Of a stretch of DNA of 64,000 nt, positions 26,788 through 35,609 are shown one piece after another. The translations under genes and the position numbers were made by a program. The stretch is from Promicromonospora soli (GTDB taxonomy: Bacteria > Actinomycetota > Actinomycetes > Actinomycetales > Cellulomonadaceae): contig NZ_BNAS01000001.1 of the NCBI RefSeq assembly GCF_014653785.1, forward strand, positions 791,898 through 855,897. Reading direction: 5' to 3'. Numbering within the stretch: the first letter of the stretch is position 1; the number at the start of each line of letters is the position of its first letter. The notes under the pieces were generated by a model. The model saw nothing but the letters and a program-made list of their open reading frames with translations. It ran no database searches and had not been told where the DNA came from.

Positions 26788-28151
26788 CGACGCAGCTCCG
26801 CGCCCTTGTCGAGAAGGAGATGCCGCGGGTGCGGGACGAGCTGGCCGAGCTCGTCGCCTTCCGCTCGGTCGCGGACCCCCGGCAGTTCCCGCCCGAGGAG
26901 TGCGAACGCGCCGCACGCTGGGTGCTGACCCGTTTCGCCGACGTCGGCTTCGAGGACGCGCACCTCGAGCGTACGGCGGACGGCAGCATGGCGGTCGTCG
27001 GGTCGAGGTCATCCCCCCACCCTGCCTCGCCGACCGTGCTGCTCTACGCGCACTACGACGTACAGCCACCGCTGGACGAGTCGGCCTGGCGCACACCGCC
27101 GTTCGAGCTGACGGAGGCTGACGGCAGGTGGTACGGCCGCGGCAGCGCGGACTGCAAGGGCAACATCGTCATGCTCCTGGCCGCTCTTCGGGCGCTCGCC
27201 GAGGTGCCGGTACACCTGAAGCTGGTCGTGGAGGGCTCGGAGGAGCAGGGCACCGGCGGCCTCGAGGCGTTCGTGCCGGAGCACGCCGACCTCCTGCGCG
27301 CCGACGCCGTCCTCGTGTGCGACACGGGGAACGCCGCCGTCGGGCACCCCGCCGCAACTGTCAGCCTGCGCGGGATGGTCAACGCGGTGCTGACGCTCCA
27401 GGCCCTCGGCTCGGAAGTCCACTCCGGCATGTTCGGGGGCCCCGCCCCTGACGCGCTTGCCGCACTGGTGGCGGTGCTGGCGACTCTGCGGGACGAGCAT
27501 GGGAACACCACGATCGCGGGGCTCGACAACAGCGGGACCTGGTCAGGCGAGGCCTATCCACCCGACCAGTTCCGCTGGGACGCCACCGTGATCGAGGGTG
27601 TCTCGCTGCTCGGCGACGGCAGCGTCGCGGACATGCTCTGGGCACGGCCCGCTCTCACGATACTGGGCATCGACTGCCCGCCGGTGGTGGGCTCGGCATC
27701 CGCGGTCACCCCGCGCGCCTCGGCCCGGCTGAACCTGAGGGTCCCGCCGGGCACGACCGCCCACAAGGCCCGGCAGGCGTTGGAGAGCCACCTGCGCGCC
27801 GCAGCCCCCTGGGGCGTCGCCGTCCAGGTCACGCTCGAGGCCGAGGGCGAGCCCTTCCGCGCCTCGGTCGACGGACCCGCGTTCCAGGCCCTTGCCGCGG
27901 CCCTCGAGGAGGCCTACAGAAGACCGATGACGAAGCTCGGCCAAGGTGGGTCGATCCCGCTGTGCAACGTCTTCGCCGACACCTACCCCGGCGCCGAGAT
28001 CATCCTCGTCGGCGTGGAGGAACCGCTCGCGGCGATCCACGCCCCCAACGAAAGTGTCGACCCCGGCGAGATCGCGAACATGGCAATCGGCACGGCCCGG
28101 TTCCTGCAGCGCTACGGCGAGGCCGCCGAAACCAGGACGGCACCGGCGTGA
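26784..28151 (+). CDS. M20-family metallopeptidase (dipeptidase-like)
   Basis: 455 residues. The dinuclear-zinc signatures of the family are intact: YAHYDVQPP (His and catalytic Asp), GRGSADCKGN (bridging Asp), EGSEEQGTGGL (catalytic Glu plus ligand) and CDTGN. HSGMFGG is the dimerisation-domain His motif. It cleaves a dipeptide or N-acyl amino acid in the cytoplasm. The start and stop both lie in 4-nt overlaps, tying it to the membrane protein and the P-type ATPase. Confidence 0.9.
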   Translation: MTTQLRALVEKEMPRVRDELAELVAFRSVADPRQFPPEECERAARWVLTRFADVGFEDAHLERTADGSMAVVGSRSSPHPASPTVLLYAHYDVQPPLDESAWRTPPFELTEADGRWYGRGSADCKGNIVMLLAALRALAEVPVHLKLVVEGSEEQGTGGLEAFVPEHADLLRADAVLVCDTGNAAVGHPAATVSLRGMVNAVLTLQALGSEVHSGMFGGPAPDALAALVAVLATLRDEHGNTTIAGLDNSGTWSGEAYPPDQFRWDATVIEGVSLLGDGSVADMLWARPALTILGIDCPPVVGSASAVTPRASARLNLRVPPGTTAHKARQALESHLRAAAPWGVAVQVTLEAEGEPFRASVDGPAFQALAAALEEAYRRPMTKLGQGGSIPLCNVFADTYPGAEIILVGVEEPLAAIHAPNESVDPGEIANMAIGTARFLQRYGEAAETRTAPA

Positions 28152-30922
28152 CGAAGGCAAGCGTCCCGCGGACGGCCGAGGCGGCCGCGGCCAACCCGGC
28201 GTCCGAACCCGCACGCGAGGTCGCGGAGCGGCTCTACGTCGACGTGGCCCAGGGGCTGCCGGCCGCCGAGGCGCGCCGCCGGCTGGAGTCCTACGGGGCG
28301 AACCGGCTGGTCGCGGCCAAGAAGGAGGCGCCGCTGCAGGCGTTCCTGCGGCAGTACCGCGACTTCATGCAGATCGTCCTGCTCGTCGCGGCAGTGGTGA
28401 ACCTCCTGATCACCGGCGACGTCGGCACCTCGCTGGTGCTCGCCGGCCTGACCCTGTTCAACGCGGTCATCGGCCTGCGCCAGGAGGCCAAGGCCGAGGA
28501 GAGCGTCGCCGCGCTGGCAAAGATGATGCAGACGGTCGCCCGGGTACGCCGCGACGGCCAGGCGATCGAGGTCGACGCCGAAGAGCTGGTGCCGGGCGAC
28601 GTCGTGCTCGTCGAGGCAGGCAACCGCGTACCGGCCGACTGCCGGATCACGCTGGCCGCCGCCCTGGAGATCGAGGAGGCTGCCCTCACCGGCGAGAGCC
28701 TCCCGGTGGGGAAGTCGACCGACCCGGTCCCGGGCCACGACGTGCCGCTGGGCGACCGGACCTGCATGGCCTACATGAACACCTCGGTCACCCGAGGACG
28801 GGGCGAGATGGTGGTCACCGCGACAGGCATGGGCACCGAGATCGGCCACATCGCCGGCCTGCTGGCCAGCACCGAGGCGGACAAGACACCGTTGCAGAAG
28901 CAGCTGGACGGCCTGTCGAAGATCATCGCGTCCATCGCGGCCGTAGCGCTGGTCGTCGTGGTGGCCCTCGGCCTTGCGCGGGGCGAAGCTTTCGAAACCT
29001 TGTTCATCACCGGCGTGGCGCTCGCGGTAGCCGCGATCCCGACCGGCCTGCCCGCCGTCGTCACCGCCCTGCTGTCCATGGGGACCCGCGACATCGCGCG
29101 CCGCAACGCGATAGTCAAGCGGCTGCCGGCCGTGGAGACGCTCGGCTCGACGTCGGCGATCTGCTCCGACAAGACCGGCACCCTGACGCTGAACAAGATG
29201 ACCGCCCGGGAGCTGGCGATTCCCGGCCACGGCGTGTTCACCGTCTCGGGCGAGGGCTACGGCACCGCCGGCGAGATCAAGCACGTCGGCGGTTCACGCG
29301 TCGACCTGGACCCGTACCTGTTGCCGATGGTCCTGTGCGCGGACGCCGTCCTCGACGGGGAGAGCCTGGTCGGCGACCCCACCGAGGGGGCGCTGATCGT
29401 GCTCGGAGCCAAGGGCGGGCTGGACGTCGACGTCACGCGAGGCAGCTTCCCGCGCATCGCAGAGGTGCCGTTCGACTCCGAGTACAAGTTCATGGCGACC
29501 TTCCACGAGATGACCGACCGCGACGGGCGCGCCGTGGTGCGGTGCTACGTCAAGGGCGCACCTGACGTGCTGATCTCGCGCGGCGCAAGCTATCGGGCGC
29601 CGGACGGCGGGCTCGTACCCGTCACCGAGGAGAACCGGCACCTGGCGCTCGAGGCGAACGACCGGATGGCGAAGTCCGGTGAGCGCGTCATGGTCCTCGC
29701 CCAGCGCGACGTCGACCACGCGACCTTCGCCGCTGTGCGATCGCGTGGCGGCGAAGACCTGATCGGCCTGGTCACCGACCTGACGCTGCTCGCGATGGTC
29801 GGCATCGTGGACCCGCCGCGCCCGGAGGCCAAGGCAGCGATCGCCGAGTGCCACTCAGCCGGGATCCGGGTGCGGATGATCACCGGTGACCACGCGACGA
29901 CAGCGGCCGCGATCGCCGGCGAGCTCGGCATCGAGGGCGCGGCGCTGACAGGGGCACAGTTCGCGGCCATGGGCGACGATGCCGTGCTGGCACAGCTCGA
30001 TCACATCGGGGTGATCGCGCGGGTTGCGCCCGAGGACAAGATCCGGCTCGTGCAGCTGCTCAAGCGCTCGGGCAACGTGGTGGCGATGACCGGCGACGGC
30101 GTGAACGACGCGCCCGCTCTCAAGGCCGCCGACATCGGGGTCGCGATGGGCATCACCGGCACCGAGGTCTCCAAGGAGGCCGCGGTGATGATCCTGACCG
30201 ACGACAACTTCGCGACCATCGTCAACGCCGTCTCCTACGGCCGCACCCTCTACGACAACCTGGTGAAGTACCTCCGCTTCCAGATGTCGACCCTCGTCGC
30301 GTACATCGCCATCTTCCTGGCCGCGGGCACGCTGGGGATCGCCGGGGGTGTACCGCTGAACCCGCTGCAGATCCTGTGGCTCAACATGGTGATCGACATC
30401 CCCATCGCGATCGCCCTCGGCTTCGACCGGGCCACCAAGGGCCTGATGGAGCGGCCGCCGCGGCCGGTCGGGGCGCCCGTGCTGTCTCGGACCGACTGGA
30501 TCCGGCTCTGCGTCCAGGGCGCGGTCATGACGGTGGGCGCCCTGGTGGCGTACCAGGTAGGCGCCGACCTGGGCGGGCCGGTGGTCGCGGCGACCATGCT
30601 GCTCACCACGTTGTCGATCTTCCACGTGGTCGCCGGCCTGCTGTCCCGCGACCAGCTCGGCACCATCTTCGACCGCGACGCAATACCCGGCAGGGCCCAG
30701 CTGCGCCGCTACGGCCTGGCTGTCCTGGCGATCGTCGCGGTCACCACCATCGACGTGCTCGAACGGATCTTCGCCACCACGGAGCTCGACGGCCGTCAGT
30801 GGGGTATCTGTATCGCGCTCGCGACGAGCCTCCTGGTGGTCGAGGAGCTCATCAAGCTCTTCCTCCGACGCCGCCGGACTGCTGCCCCCGAGTCGGACAT
30901 CGGCTCTGCGAGGCGCGCATAA
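28148..30922 (+). CDS. cation-transporting P-type ATPase, altered ion-site residues
   Basis: 924 residues with the P-type core: TGES at 181-184, DKTGTLT with the phosphorylated Asp at 341, and GDGVNDAP around 649-656. Ten membrane helices and a cation_ATPase_N domain place it near P2 Ca2+ pumps. However the M4 motif reads PTGLPAV (298-304) where Ca2+ pumps have PEGLP, and the M5 stretch YLRFQMSTLVAYIAIF lacks the Asn and Glu ligands; M6 keeps N and D (NMVID). The ion is therefore unlikely to be calcium and could be H+, Na+ or another. The GTG start lies in a GTGA overlap. Confidence 0.9.
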   Translation: MTKASVPRTAEAAAANPASEPAREVAERLYVDVAQGLPAAEARRRLESYGANRLVAAKKEAPLQAFLRQYRDFMQIVLLVAAVVNLLITGDVGTSLVLAGLTLFNAVIGLRQEAKAEESVAALAKMMQTVARVRRDGQAIEVDAEELVPGDVVLVEAGNRVPADCRITLAAALEIEEAALTGESLPVGKSTDPVPGHDVPLGDRTCMAYMNTSVTRGRGEMVVTATGMGTEIGHIAGLLASTEADKTPLQKQLDGLSKIIASIAAVALVVVVALGLARGEAFETLFITGVALAVAAIPTGLPAVVTALLSMGTRDIARRNAIVKRLPAVETLGSTSAICSDKTGTLTLNKMTARELAIPGHGVFTVSGEGYGTAGEIKHVGGSRVDLDPYLLPMVLCADAVLDGESLVGDPTEGALIVLGAKGGLDVDVTRGSFPRIAEVPFDSEYKFMATFHEMTDRDGRAVVRCYVKGAPDVLISRGASYRAPDGGLVPVTEENRHLALEANDRMAKSGERVMVLAQRDVDHATFAAVRSRGGEDLIGLVTDLTLLAMVGIVDPPRPEAKAAIAECHSAGIRVRMITGDHATTAAAIAGELGIEGAALTGAQFAAMGDDAVLAQLDHIGVIARVAPEDKIRLVQLLKRSGNVVAMTGDGVNDAPALKAADIGVAMGITGTEVSKEAAVMILTDDNFATIVNAVSYGRTLYDNLVKYLRFQMSTLVAYIAIFLAAGTLGIAGGVPLNPLQILWLNMVIDIPIAIALGFDRATKGLMERPPRPVGAPVLSRTDWIRLCVQGAVMTVGALVAYQVGADLGGPVVAATMLLTTLSIFHVVAGLLSRDQLGTIFDRDAIPGRAQLRRYGLAVLAIVAVTTIDVLERIFATTELDGRQWGICIALATSLLVVEELIKLFLRRRRTAAPESDIGSARRA

Positions 30923-30929
30923 TGGCTCG

Positions 30930-31796
30930 ATGGATGGACGAGTGGCGCTCGTGACCGGCGCGACGGGTGGCCTCGGAAGGGCGGTCGCGACCGCCCTGGC
31001 GCGCGAAGGCGCGACCGTCGTCGTGGTCGGACGCTCAAGCTCGCGGGCGGAAGACGCGATGCGCGACATCCGCGCGGCTGCCCCGGCCGCGAGGCTCGAG
31101 CCGCTTGCGTGCGACCTCTCCGTCCAGGCATCGATCCGCTCGGCGGCGCGCGAGTTCCTCTCCCGCCACGACAAGCTCGACGTGCTCGTCAACGCCGCGG
31201 GCGTGTTCCGCAAGGAACGCCACGTGACCCCCGATGGGCTCGAGCTCACGTTCGCCACCAACGTGCTGGGGTACTTCCTGCTCACGAACCTGCTCCTGGA
31301 CGCTCTCAAGCGGGCCGCGACCGACACGTCGAGGACCTCGCGGATCGTGAACATCGCGTCCAGGTACTCGTATGGCTGGTCGGTCACCAAGCTCGACTTC
31401 GACGACCTCCAGACCGCTCAGGGCAAGTACAGCTTCACGCGCTCGACGCCCCCGACGATGCTGGGCCGCGTTCTCTTCACGCAGGAGCTCGCGGAGCGAC
31501 TCCGGGGGACGGGCGTGGTCGTGAACGCCGTGCACCCGGGCCTCGTCAAGCACACGGCCCTTCTCAACGACGTCGGCGGACCGTTCCGCTGGATGACGAA
31601 CACGTTCGGCAGGTCCGCCGAGAAGGCCGCCGACACCGCGGTCTGGCTCGCGACCTCACCTGAGGCGGAGGCGGTCTCCGGCAAGCTGTGGGCCAACCGC
31701 AAGGAGCTGCCGACGCCCGGCATGGGCTCGGACCCGGACGCACGGAGACGGTTGTGGGACGAGTGCGCGCGCCTGTCCGGGCTCATGGGGTCATAG
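30930..31796 (+). CDS. short-chain dehydrogenase/reductase-like protein, catalytic Tyr/Lys missing
   Basis: 288 residues. TGATGGLG binds the nucleotide and VNAAGV (NAG region) and NIAS are present, resembling retinol-dehydrogenase-type SDRs. At the expected YxxxK position (about 173-177) the sequence is TPPTM, so both catalytic residues appear to be lost. It could be a non-catalytic NAD(P)-binding sensor or use other residues. It starts seven bases after the ATPase stop and ends overlapping the convergent ribokinase by six bases. Confidence 0.8.
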   Translation: MDGRVALVTGATGGLGRAVATALAREGATVVVVGRSSSRAEDAMRDIRAAAPAARLEPLACDLSVQASIRSAAREFLSRHDKLDVLVNAAGVFRKERHVTPDGLELTFATNVLGYFLLTNLLLDALKRAATDTSRTSRIVNIASRYSYGWSVTKLDFDDLQTAQGKYSFTRSTPPTMLGRVLFTQELAERLRGTGVVVNAVHPGLVKHTALLNDVGGPFRWMTNTFGRSAEKAADTAVWLATSPEAEAVSGKLWANRKELPTPGMGSDPDARRRLWDECARLSGLMGS

Positions 31797-32828
31797 CGCC
31801 TCACTATGTTTCTCGGCCGGCACAGCCCCGGCCGGCACAGCCCTGGCCAGCGCGACGACGTCGGCAGCGGCCGGCACGGAGTCCTGCGCCCCAGGCCGGG
31901 TCACGGCGAGCGCCCCGGCGGCCCCCGCCAGCCGGGCGGAGTCGGAAAGGCCTGCACCGCCGGCGAGGGCCGCGGCCAGGACCCCGCAGTACGTGTCGCC
32001 CGCGCCGGTGGTGTCGACCACCGTGACCTGGGCGGCGGGCACGCGCACCGCCGGGACGCCGCGCCGAGCCACGAGGCTCCCCTTGCCGCCGAGCGTGACG
32101 ACCACGGCGGGCACGCGCCCGAGCAGTGCGTCGGCGAGCCCCTGGGGCGTGACGGCGCCGGCCGCGGCGGCGGCCAGGATGGGCCAGCCCGCTCCCGGCG
32201 TCAGCTTGTCGGCCAGGCCCGTGACCAGGTCCGCGGCCTCGTGCTCGTTGACGACGAGTACGTCGACCTGATCCCACAGGTCGTCGGGCAGCTCGCAGGA
32301 CGGCGCGGCGTTGAGCACGAAGAGCGCGCCCTCCCTACGCGCCCGGGCGGCGGCGACCACGACGTCGAGCGGGATCTCGAGCTGCGCCAGGACGACGTCG
32401 GCGGCGGCGATCCGTCCGGCCTGCGCCGCGCCGATCCGCACGCGCGAGTTGGCCCCGGGCGCGACGACTATCGTGTTCTCGCCGTCGGGCGACACGGTGA
32501 TCAGCGCGGTGCCGCTGGGGGCGTCGACCCGCTCCACGACGTCGGTCCGGACCCCCGCCCCAGACAGGGACGCGAGCAGCAGCTGGGCGGACTCGTCCCG
32601 GCCGAGCGCGCCGACGAACGTGGTGTCGGCTCCCCCGGCGCGCGCCGCGCCGACCGCCTGGTTGGCGCCCTTTCCGCCCGGCGTCCGACGCAGGTCGCCG
32701 CCGAGGATCGTCTCGCCGCCCGCTGGATGACGTGGGACGTCGACGACGAGATCGACGTTGGCCGACCCGACGACCACCACCCGCCCGCCGTCGGTCAAGG
32801 TTCCATCGTTCTGGTGTCCGGCGCTCAT
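31791..32828 (-). CDS. rbsK: ribokinase (PfkB family)
   Basis: 345 residues. VVGSANVDLVVDVPRHPAGG and GGKGANQAVGAARAG form the PfkB N-terminal sugar-binding signature. DTTGAGDTYCGVLAAAL is the C-terminal signature with the catalytic Asp. It phosphorylates ribose or a related pentose in the cytoplasm. It lies three bases downstream of the ADP-ribosylglycohydrolase gene, suggesting that the ribose-containing product of that enzyme, or a nucleoside, feeds the kinase. Confidence 0.93.
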   Translation of the reverse strand: MSAGHQNDGTLTDGGRVVVVGSANVDLVVDVPRHPAGGETILGGDLRRTPGGKGANQAVGAARAGGADTTFVGALGRDESAQLLLASLSGAGVRTDVVERVDAPSGTALITVSPDGENTIVVAPGANSRVRIGAAQAGRIAAADVVLAQLEIPLDVVVAAARARREGALFVLNAAPSCELPDDLWDQVDVLVVNEHEAADLVTGLADKLTPGAGWPILAAAAAGAVTPQGLADALLGRVPAVVVTLGGKGSLVARRGVPAVRVPAAQVTVVDTTGAGDTYCGVLAAALAGGAGLSDSARLAGAAGALAVTRPGAQDSVPAAADVVALARAVPAGAVPAEKHSEAL

Positions 32829-32831
32829 GCC

Positions 32832-34220
32832 TCAGCCTCCCGTGACCGGCGCGGCCAGCGCCACTGTCCGCGCCGCGAGGTCATCGATGTGCTGCTCCCC
32901 GCCCGGAAGCGAGGTCGCGATCCGCCCGTCCAGCGGAGCGGTCCACTGCTCCCCGATGCCGTCGGCGCCGCGCAGCGCACCCACCACCGCACCGACGGTC
33001 GCGGCCGCCGAGTCGGTGTCCCACCCGGCCGTGACGGCGACCGAGACGCTGGGCCCGAACTCTCCCCGGCCCACGGTGAGCGCGAACGCGATGACCGCCG
33101 CGTTGTTCAGCACGTGCACCCAGTGCAGGTGCCCGTACTCGGCGTGGATCCGGTCCAGCCCGGCCCGCACGCCCGCCTCGCTGCCGTCGTTGTCCCGGCC
33201 CAGCGAGCGGCCGAGCCGCACGGCTGCGGCCAGCCGGCTCCCCGGCGGCACGACGGCGTCCGCGGCGTCGAGCACCTCCTCCACGCCGTCGCACACCGTC
33301 GCCGCCGCGCCGAGCGCCGCCGCCCACAGCGCGCCGTAGGTGCCGTTGCGGGTATGGCTGAGCCGGGCGTCGGACCAGGCCAGCCGGGCCGCCCCGCGGA
33401 CGTCGCCGGGCGACACCCAGCCGAGCAGGTCGGTCCGGATGAGCGCGCCGATCCACTCGCGGAACGGGTTGTGGTGCGTCGCGGTCTCGGGCACCGGCCG
33501 ACCGTCCAGGATGTTGCGGTACGCCACGCGCTCGGCCGTGAAGGTGCGGCCGGCGGGCAGGTCGTCCAGCCAGAGCTGCGCCACGTCGTCGGTGGTGAAG
33601 CCGCGGCCGTGCCGTTCGAGGAGTGCGAGCGCGAGGATCGGGTAGTTCAGGTCGTCGTCCTCCGGCATCCCGCTGATGTTCTCCTCCAGCGACGTCGGCG
33701 CCGACCGGCCGTTCCATGGCCAGCGCGCGGCGACGTCGTCGGGCAAGCCCACCGCGGTGAAGTACCGCCTCGGCGGCCACCGGCCGGTCGACCGGAGGAT
33801 CTCCTCGATGCCCGCCCGCGGGATCATCTCCACGGGCTTGCCGAGCAGGCAGCCGGCCGCGCGCCCGGTCCAGGCGCCGTGCACGCGCGCGGCGTAGGCG
33901 GCGTCGGGGCCGCCGGGTCCGGAGGGCCGCCGGGGCAGGGTCGGGGCCGGCGGCAGCAGGGCGGCGATCTCGCCCCAGTCGTCCGGCTCCCTGGGGGCCG
34001 ACGGCGCCGGCCGGGCGTCGAGCTCGTCCAGCAGCACCCGCGCCAGGGCGCGGAGCTCGGGCGACTCGGGGGCGGATCCGGCGCCGCTCACGGCGGGCGT
34101 CGGGTAGCCGCCTGCCGCTACCCAGCGGTCGCGGACGTCCGCTACGTCCTTGCCCTCGTCCGTCGCCTGCACGAGCTCGTGCGCGAGCAGGTCCTCCGGC
34201 TCCGCCCAGGCCAGCCTCAC
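32832..34220 (-). CDS. ADP-ribosylglycohydrolase family protein
   Basis: 462 residues. The first 105 form a variable N-terminal segment. The ADP-ribosylglycohydrolase fold then begins at AARVHGAWTGRAAGCLLGKPVE. Metal-binding acidic motifs are PEDDDLNYP and GWDTDSAAATVGAVVGAL. It hydrolyses N- or O-glycosidic ADP-ribose or ribosyl bonds. The start is a GTG in a GTGA overlap with a broken upstream homologue, so its translation may depend on that remnant. Confidence 0.88.
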   Translation of the reverse strand: MRLAWAEPEDLLAHELVQATDEGKDVADVRDRWVAAGGYPTPAVSGAGSAPESPELRALARVLLDELDARPAPSAPREPDDWGEIAALLPPAPTLPRRPSGPGGPDAAYAARVHGAWTGRAAGCLLGKPVEMIPRAGIEEILRSTGRWPPRRYFTAVGLPDDVAARWPWNGRSAPTSLEENISGMPEDDDLNYPILALALLERHGRGFTTDDVAQLWLDDLPAGRTFTAERVAYRNILDGRPVPETATHHNPFREWIGALIRTDLLGWVSPGDVRGAARLAWSDARLSHTRNGTYGALWAAALGAAATVCDGVEEVLDAADAVVPPGSRLAAAVRLGRSLGRDNDGSEAGVRAGLDRIHAEYGHLHWVHVLNNAAVIAFALTVGRGEFGPSVSVAVTAGWDTDSAAATVGAVVGALRGADGIGEQWTAPLDGRIATSLPGGEQHIDDLAARTVALAAPVTGG

Positions 34221-34420
34221 GTGCGCTCACCCGCCGTCGCCGCGCGCATCGCGGCACCGCAGCTGACGACATTGCCGACGCCGGCCTCGTGTGGTTCCAC
34301 GTGTCCATAGTGCAGCGGGGCGACCAGCCATTTCTCGGCGAGGAACGCAGCAGCAGCGCCGTCGACCGGAGCTGGGGGCCGCGGGTCGCCCACAGGGGGC
34401 CGTCGGCAGGAGCAGCGCAC
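34217..34420 (-). pseudogene. remnant of a second ADP-ribosylglycohydrolase
   Basis: The frame ending at 34217 reads LAEKWLVAPLHYGHVEPHEA followed by GVGNVVSCGAAMRAA, which matches the conserved GVGNxxxCGAAM region in the middle of ADP-ribosylglycohydrolases. It stops right after, inside what should be the catalytic domain. The N-terminal part cannot be followed upstream of about 34420 in any frame. This is a truncated and frameshifted copy that still overlaps the intact gene's start. Confidence 0.5.
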
Positions 34421-34616
34421 AGTCGGCGAAGCCGAACAGCGACACCCCGACCAGCGCTCGCATCCCGGGTACGCGCATGATGGGCGGGTCCTGGTCGGGC
34501 GACGTCCGCCTCACACGAACTCACCCTACGGGCCGTCCGGGGCGGGGCGGCTTGTCGCCCACGGCCTGACCGTGTAGACCAGGCCACAGAGCGGCCGGCT
34601 ACGACAGGAGATCGGG

Positions 34617-35588
34617 ATGCGGGCAGTCGTCTACGACGAGTACGGGCCGCCGGACGTGCTGCGGGTCGAGGAGGTGCCGGTGCCGACACCCGGCCGGGAC
34701 CAGGTGCTGGTCGAAGTGGTGGCGACGTCGGTCAACCTCTCCGACTGGGAGGGCCTGCACGGGTCGCCGGCCTACGCGCGGTTCGGCGGGCTGCGCAGGC
34801 CGGGCCGCAGGGTGCTGGGGTCAGACATCGCCGGCCGGGTCAAGGCTGTGGGGTCCGGAGTCACGCGGTTACGCCCGGGCGACGCGGTGTACGGCGACAA
34901 TCTCTCGCTCATGGGCGGTTTCGCGCAGTACGCGGTGGCGCCCGAAGCCGCCCTCGCGCACAAGCCGGCGGCCCTGACGTTCGCCGAGGCGTCGACACTG
35001 CCGCAGGCCGGGCCGATCGCGATCCAGGGCACCGCGGCCGCAGGCCCAGGACGCAGGGTGCTGATCAACGGCGCGGGCGGCGGTTCGGGATCCTTCGCGA
35101 TCCAGCTGGCCAAGCGGGCGGGGGCCCACGTGACGGGTGTGGACAACGCCGGCAAGCTCGACCACATGCGCCTCCTCGGCGCCGACCGTGTGCTCGACTA
35201 TCGCACCGAGGACTTCACCAGGACCGGGCCCTACGACCTGATCCTCGACCTCGTCGCCCACCGCTCCGTCTTCGCCTACCGCCGCGCACTGGCCCGCGGC
35301 GGCCGGTACCTCTGCGTCGGCGGGCCCGTGCGGACCCTGCTGCAGATCCTTACCCTTGGCACCGTCGCCGGCCTGCTGACCGGTCGCCGGATCCAGGTCC
35401 TGCCCGTGCGCCTGGGCCCCAAGCACTTCGAGCCGCTGGCCGAGCTGTGCCTGGCCGGAACGGTCGACATCCACATCGACCGCACCTTCCCGCTCGACGA
35501 GGTGCCGCGTGCCCTGGCCTTCCACGGCGAGGGCCAGGCGCTCGGCAAGGTGGTCATCGACGTCGCGGGCCACGCGGGCGAGGCCTGA
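34617..35588 (+). CDS. zinc-independent MDR-family NAD(P)H:quinone-type oxidoreductase
   Basis: 323 residues. GroES-like N-terminal domain (MRAVVYDEYGPPDVLRVEEV), then a Rossmann domain starting VLINGAGGGSGSFAIQLAKR. No structural or catalytic zinc cysteines are present, placing it with quinone-reductase/enoyl-reductase-like MDRs. Asn in SVNLSDWE is the usual position for this group. It reduces an activated double bond or quinone with NADPH. It is monocistronic; a methyltransferase converges on it. Confidence 0.88.
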   Translation: MRAVVYDEYGPPDVLRVEEVPVPTPGRDQVLVEVVATSVNLSDWEGLHGSPAYARFGGLRRPGRRVLGSDIAGRVKAVGSGVTRLRPGDAVYGDNLSLMGGFAQYAVAPEAALAHKPAALTFAEASTLPQAGPIAIQGTAAAGPGRRVLINGAGGGSGSFAIQLAKRAGAHVTGVDNAGKLDHMRLLGADRVLDYRTEDFTRTGPYDLILDLVAHRSVFAYRRALARGGRYLCVGGPVRTLLQILTLGTVAGLLTGRRIQVLPVRLGPKHFEPLAELCLAGTVDIHIDRTFPLDEVPRALAFHGEGQALGKVVIDVAGHAGEA

Positions 35589-35609
35589 GCGGTCAGCCGC
35601 GGTCGGGGA

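Noticed and set aside
31806-34310. 834-codon open frame opposite ribokinase and ADP-ribosylglycohydrolase
   Set aside because: Spans two real genes in antisense and has no recognisable motif.
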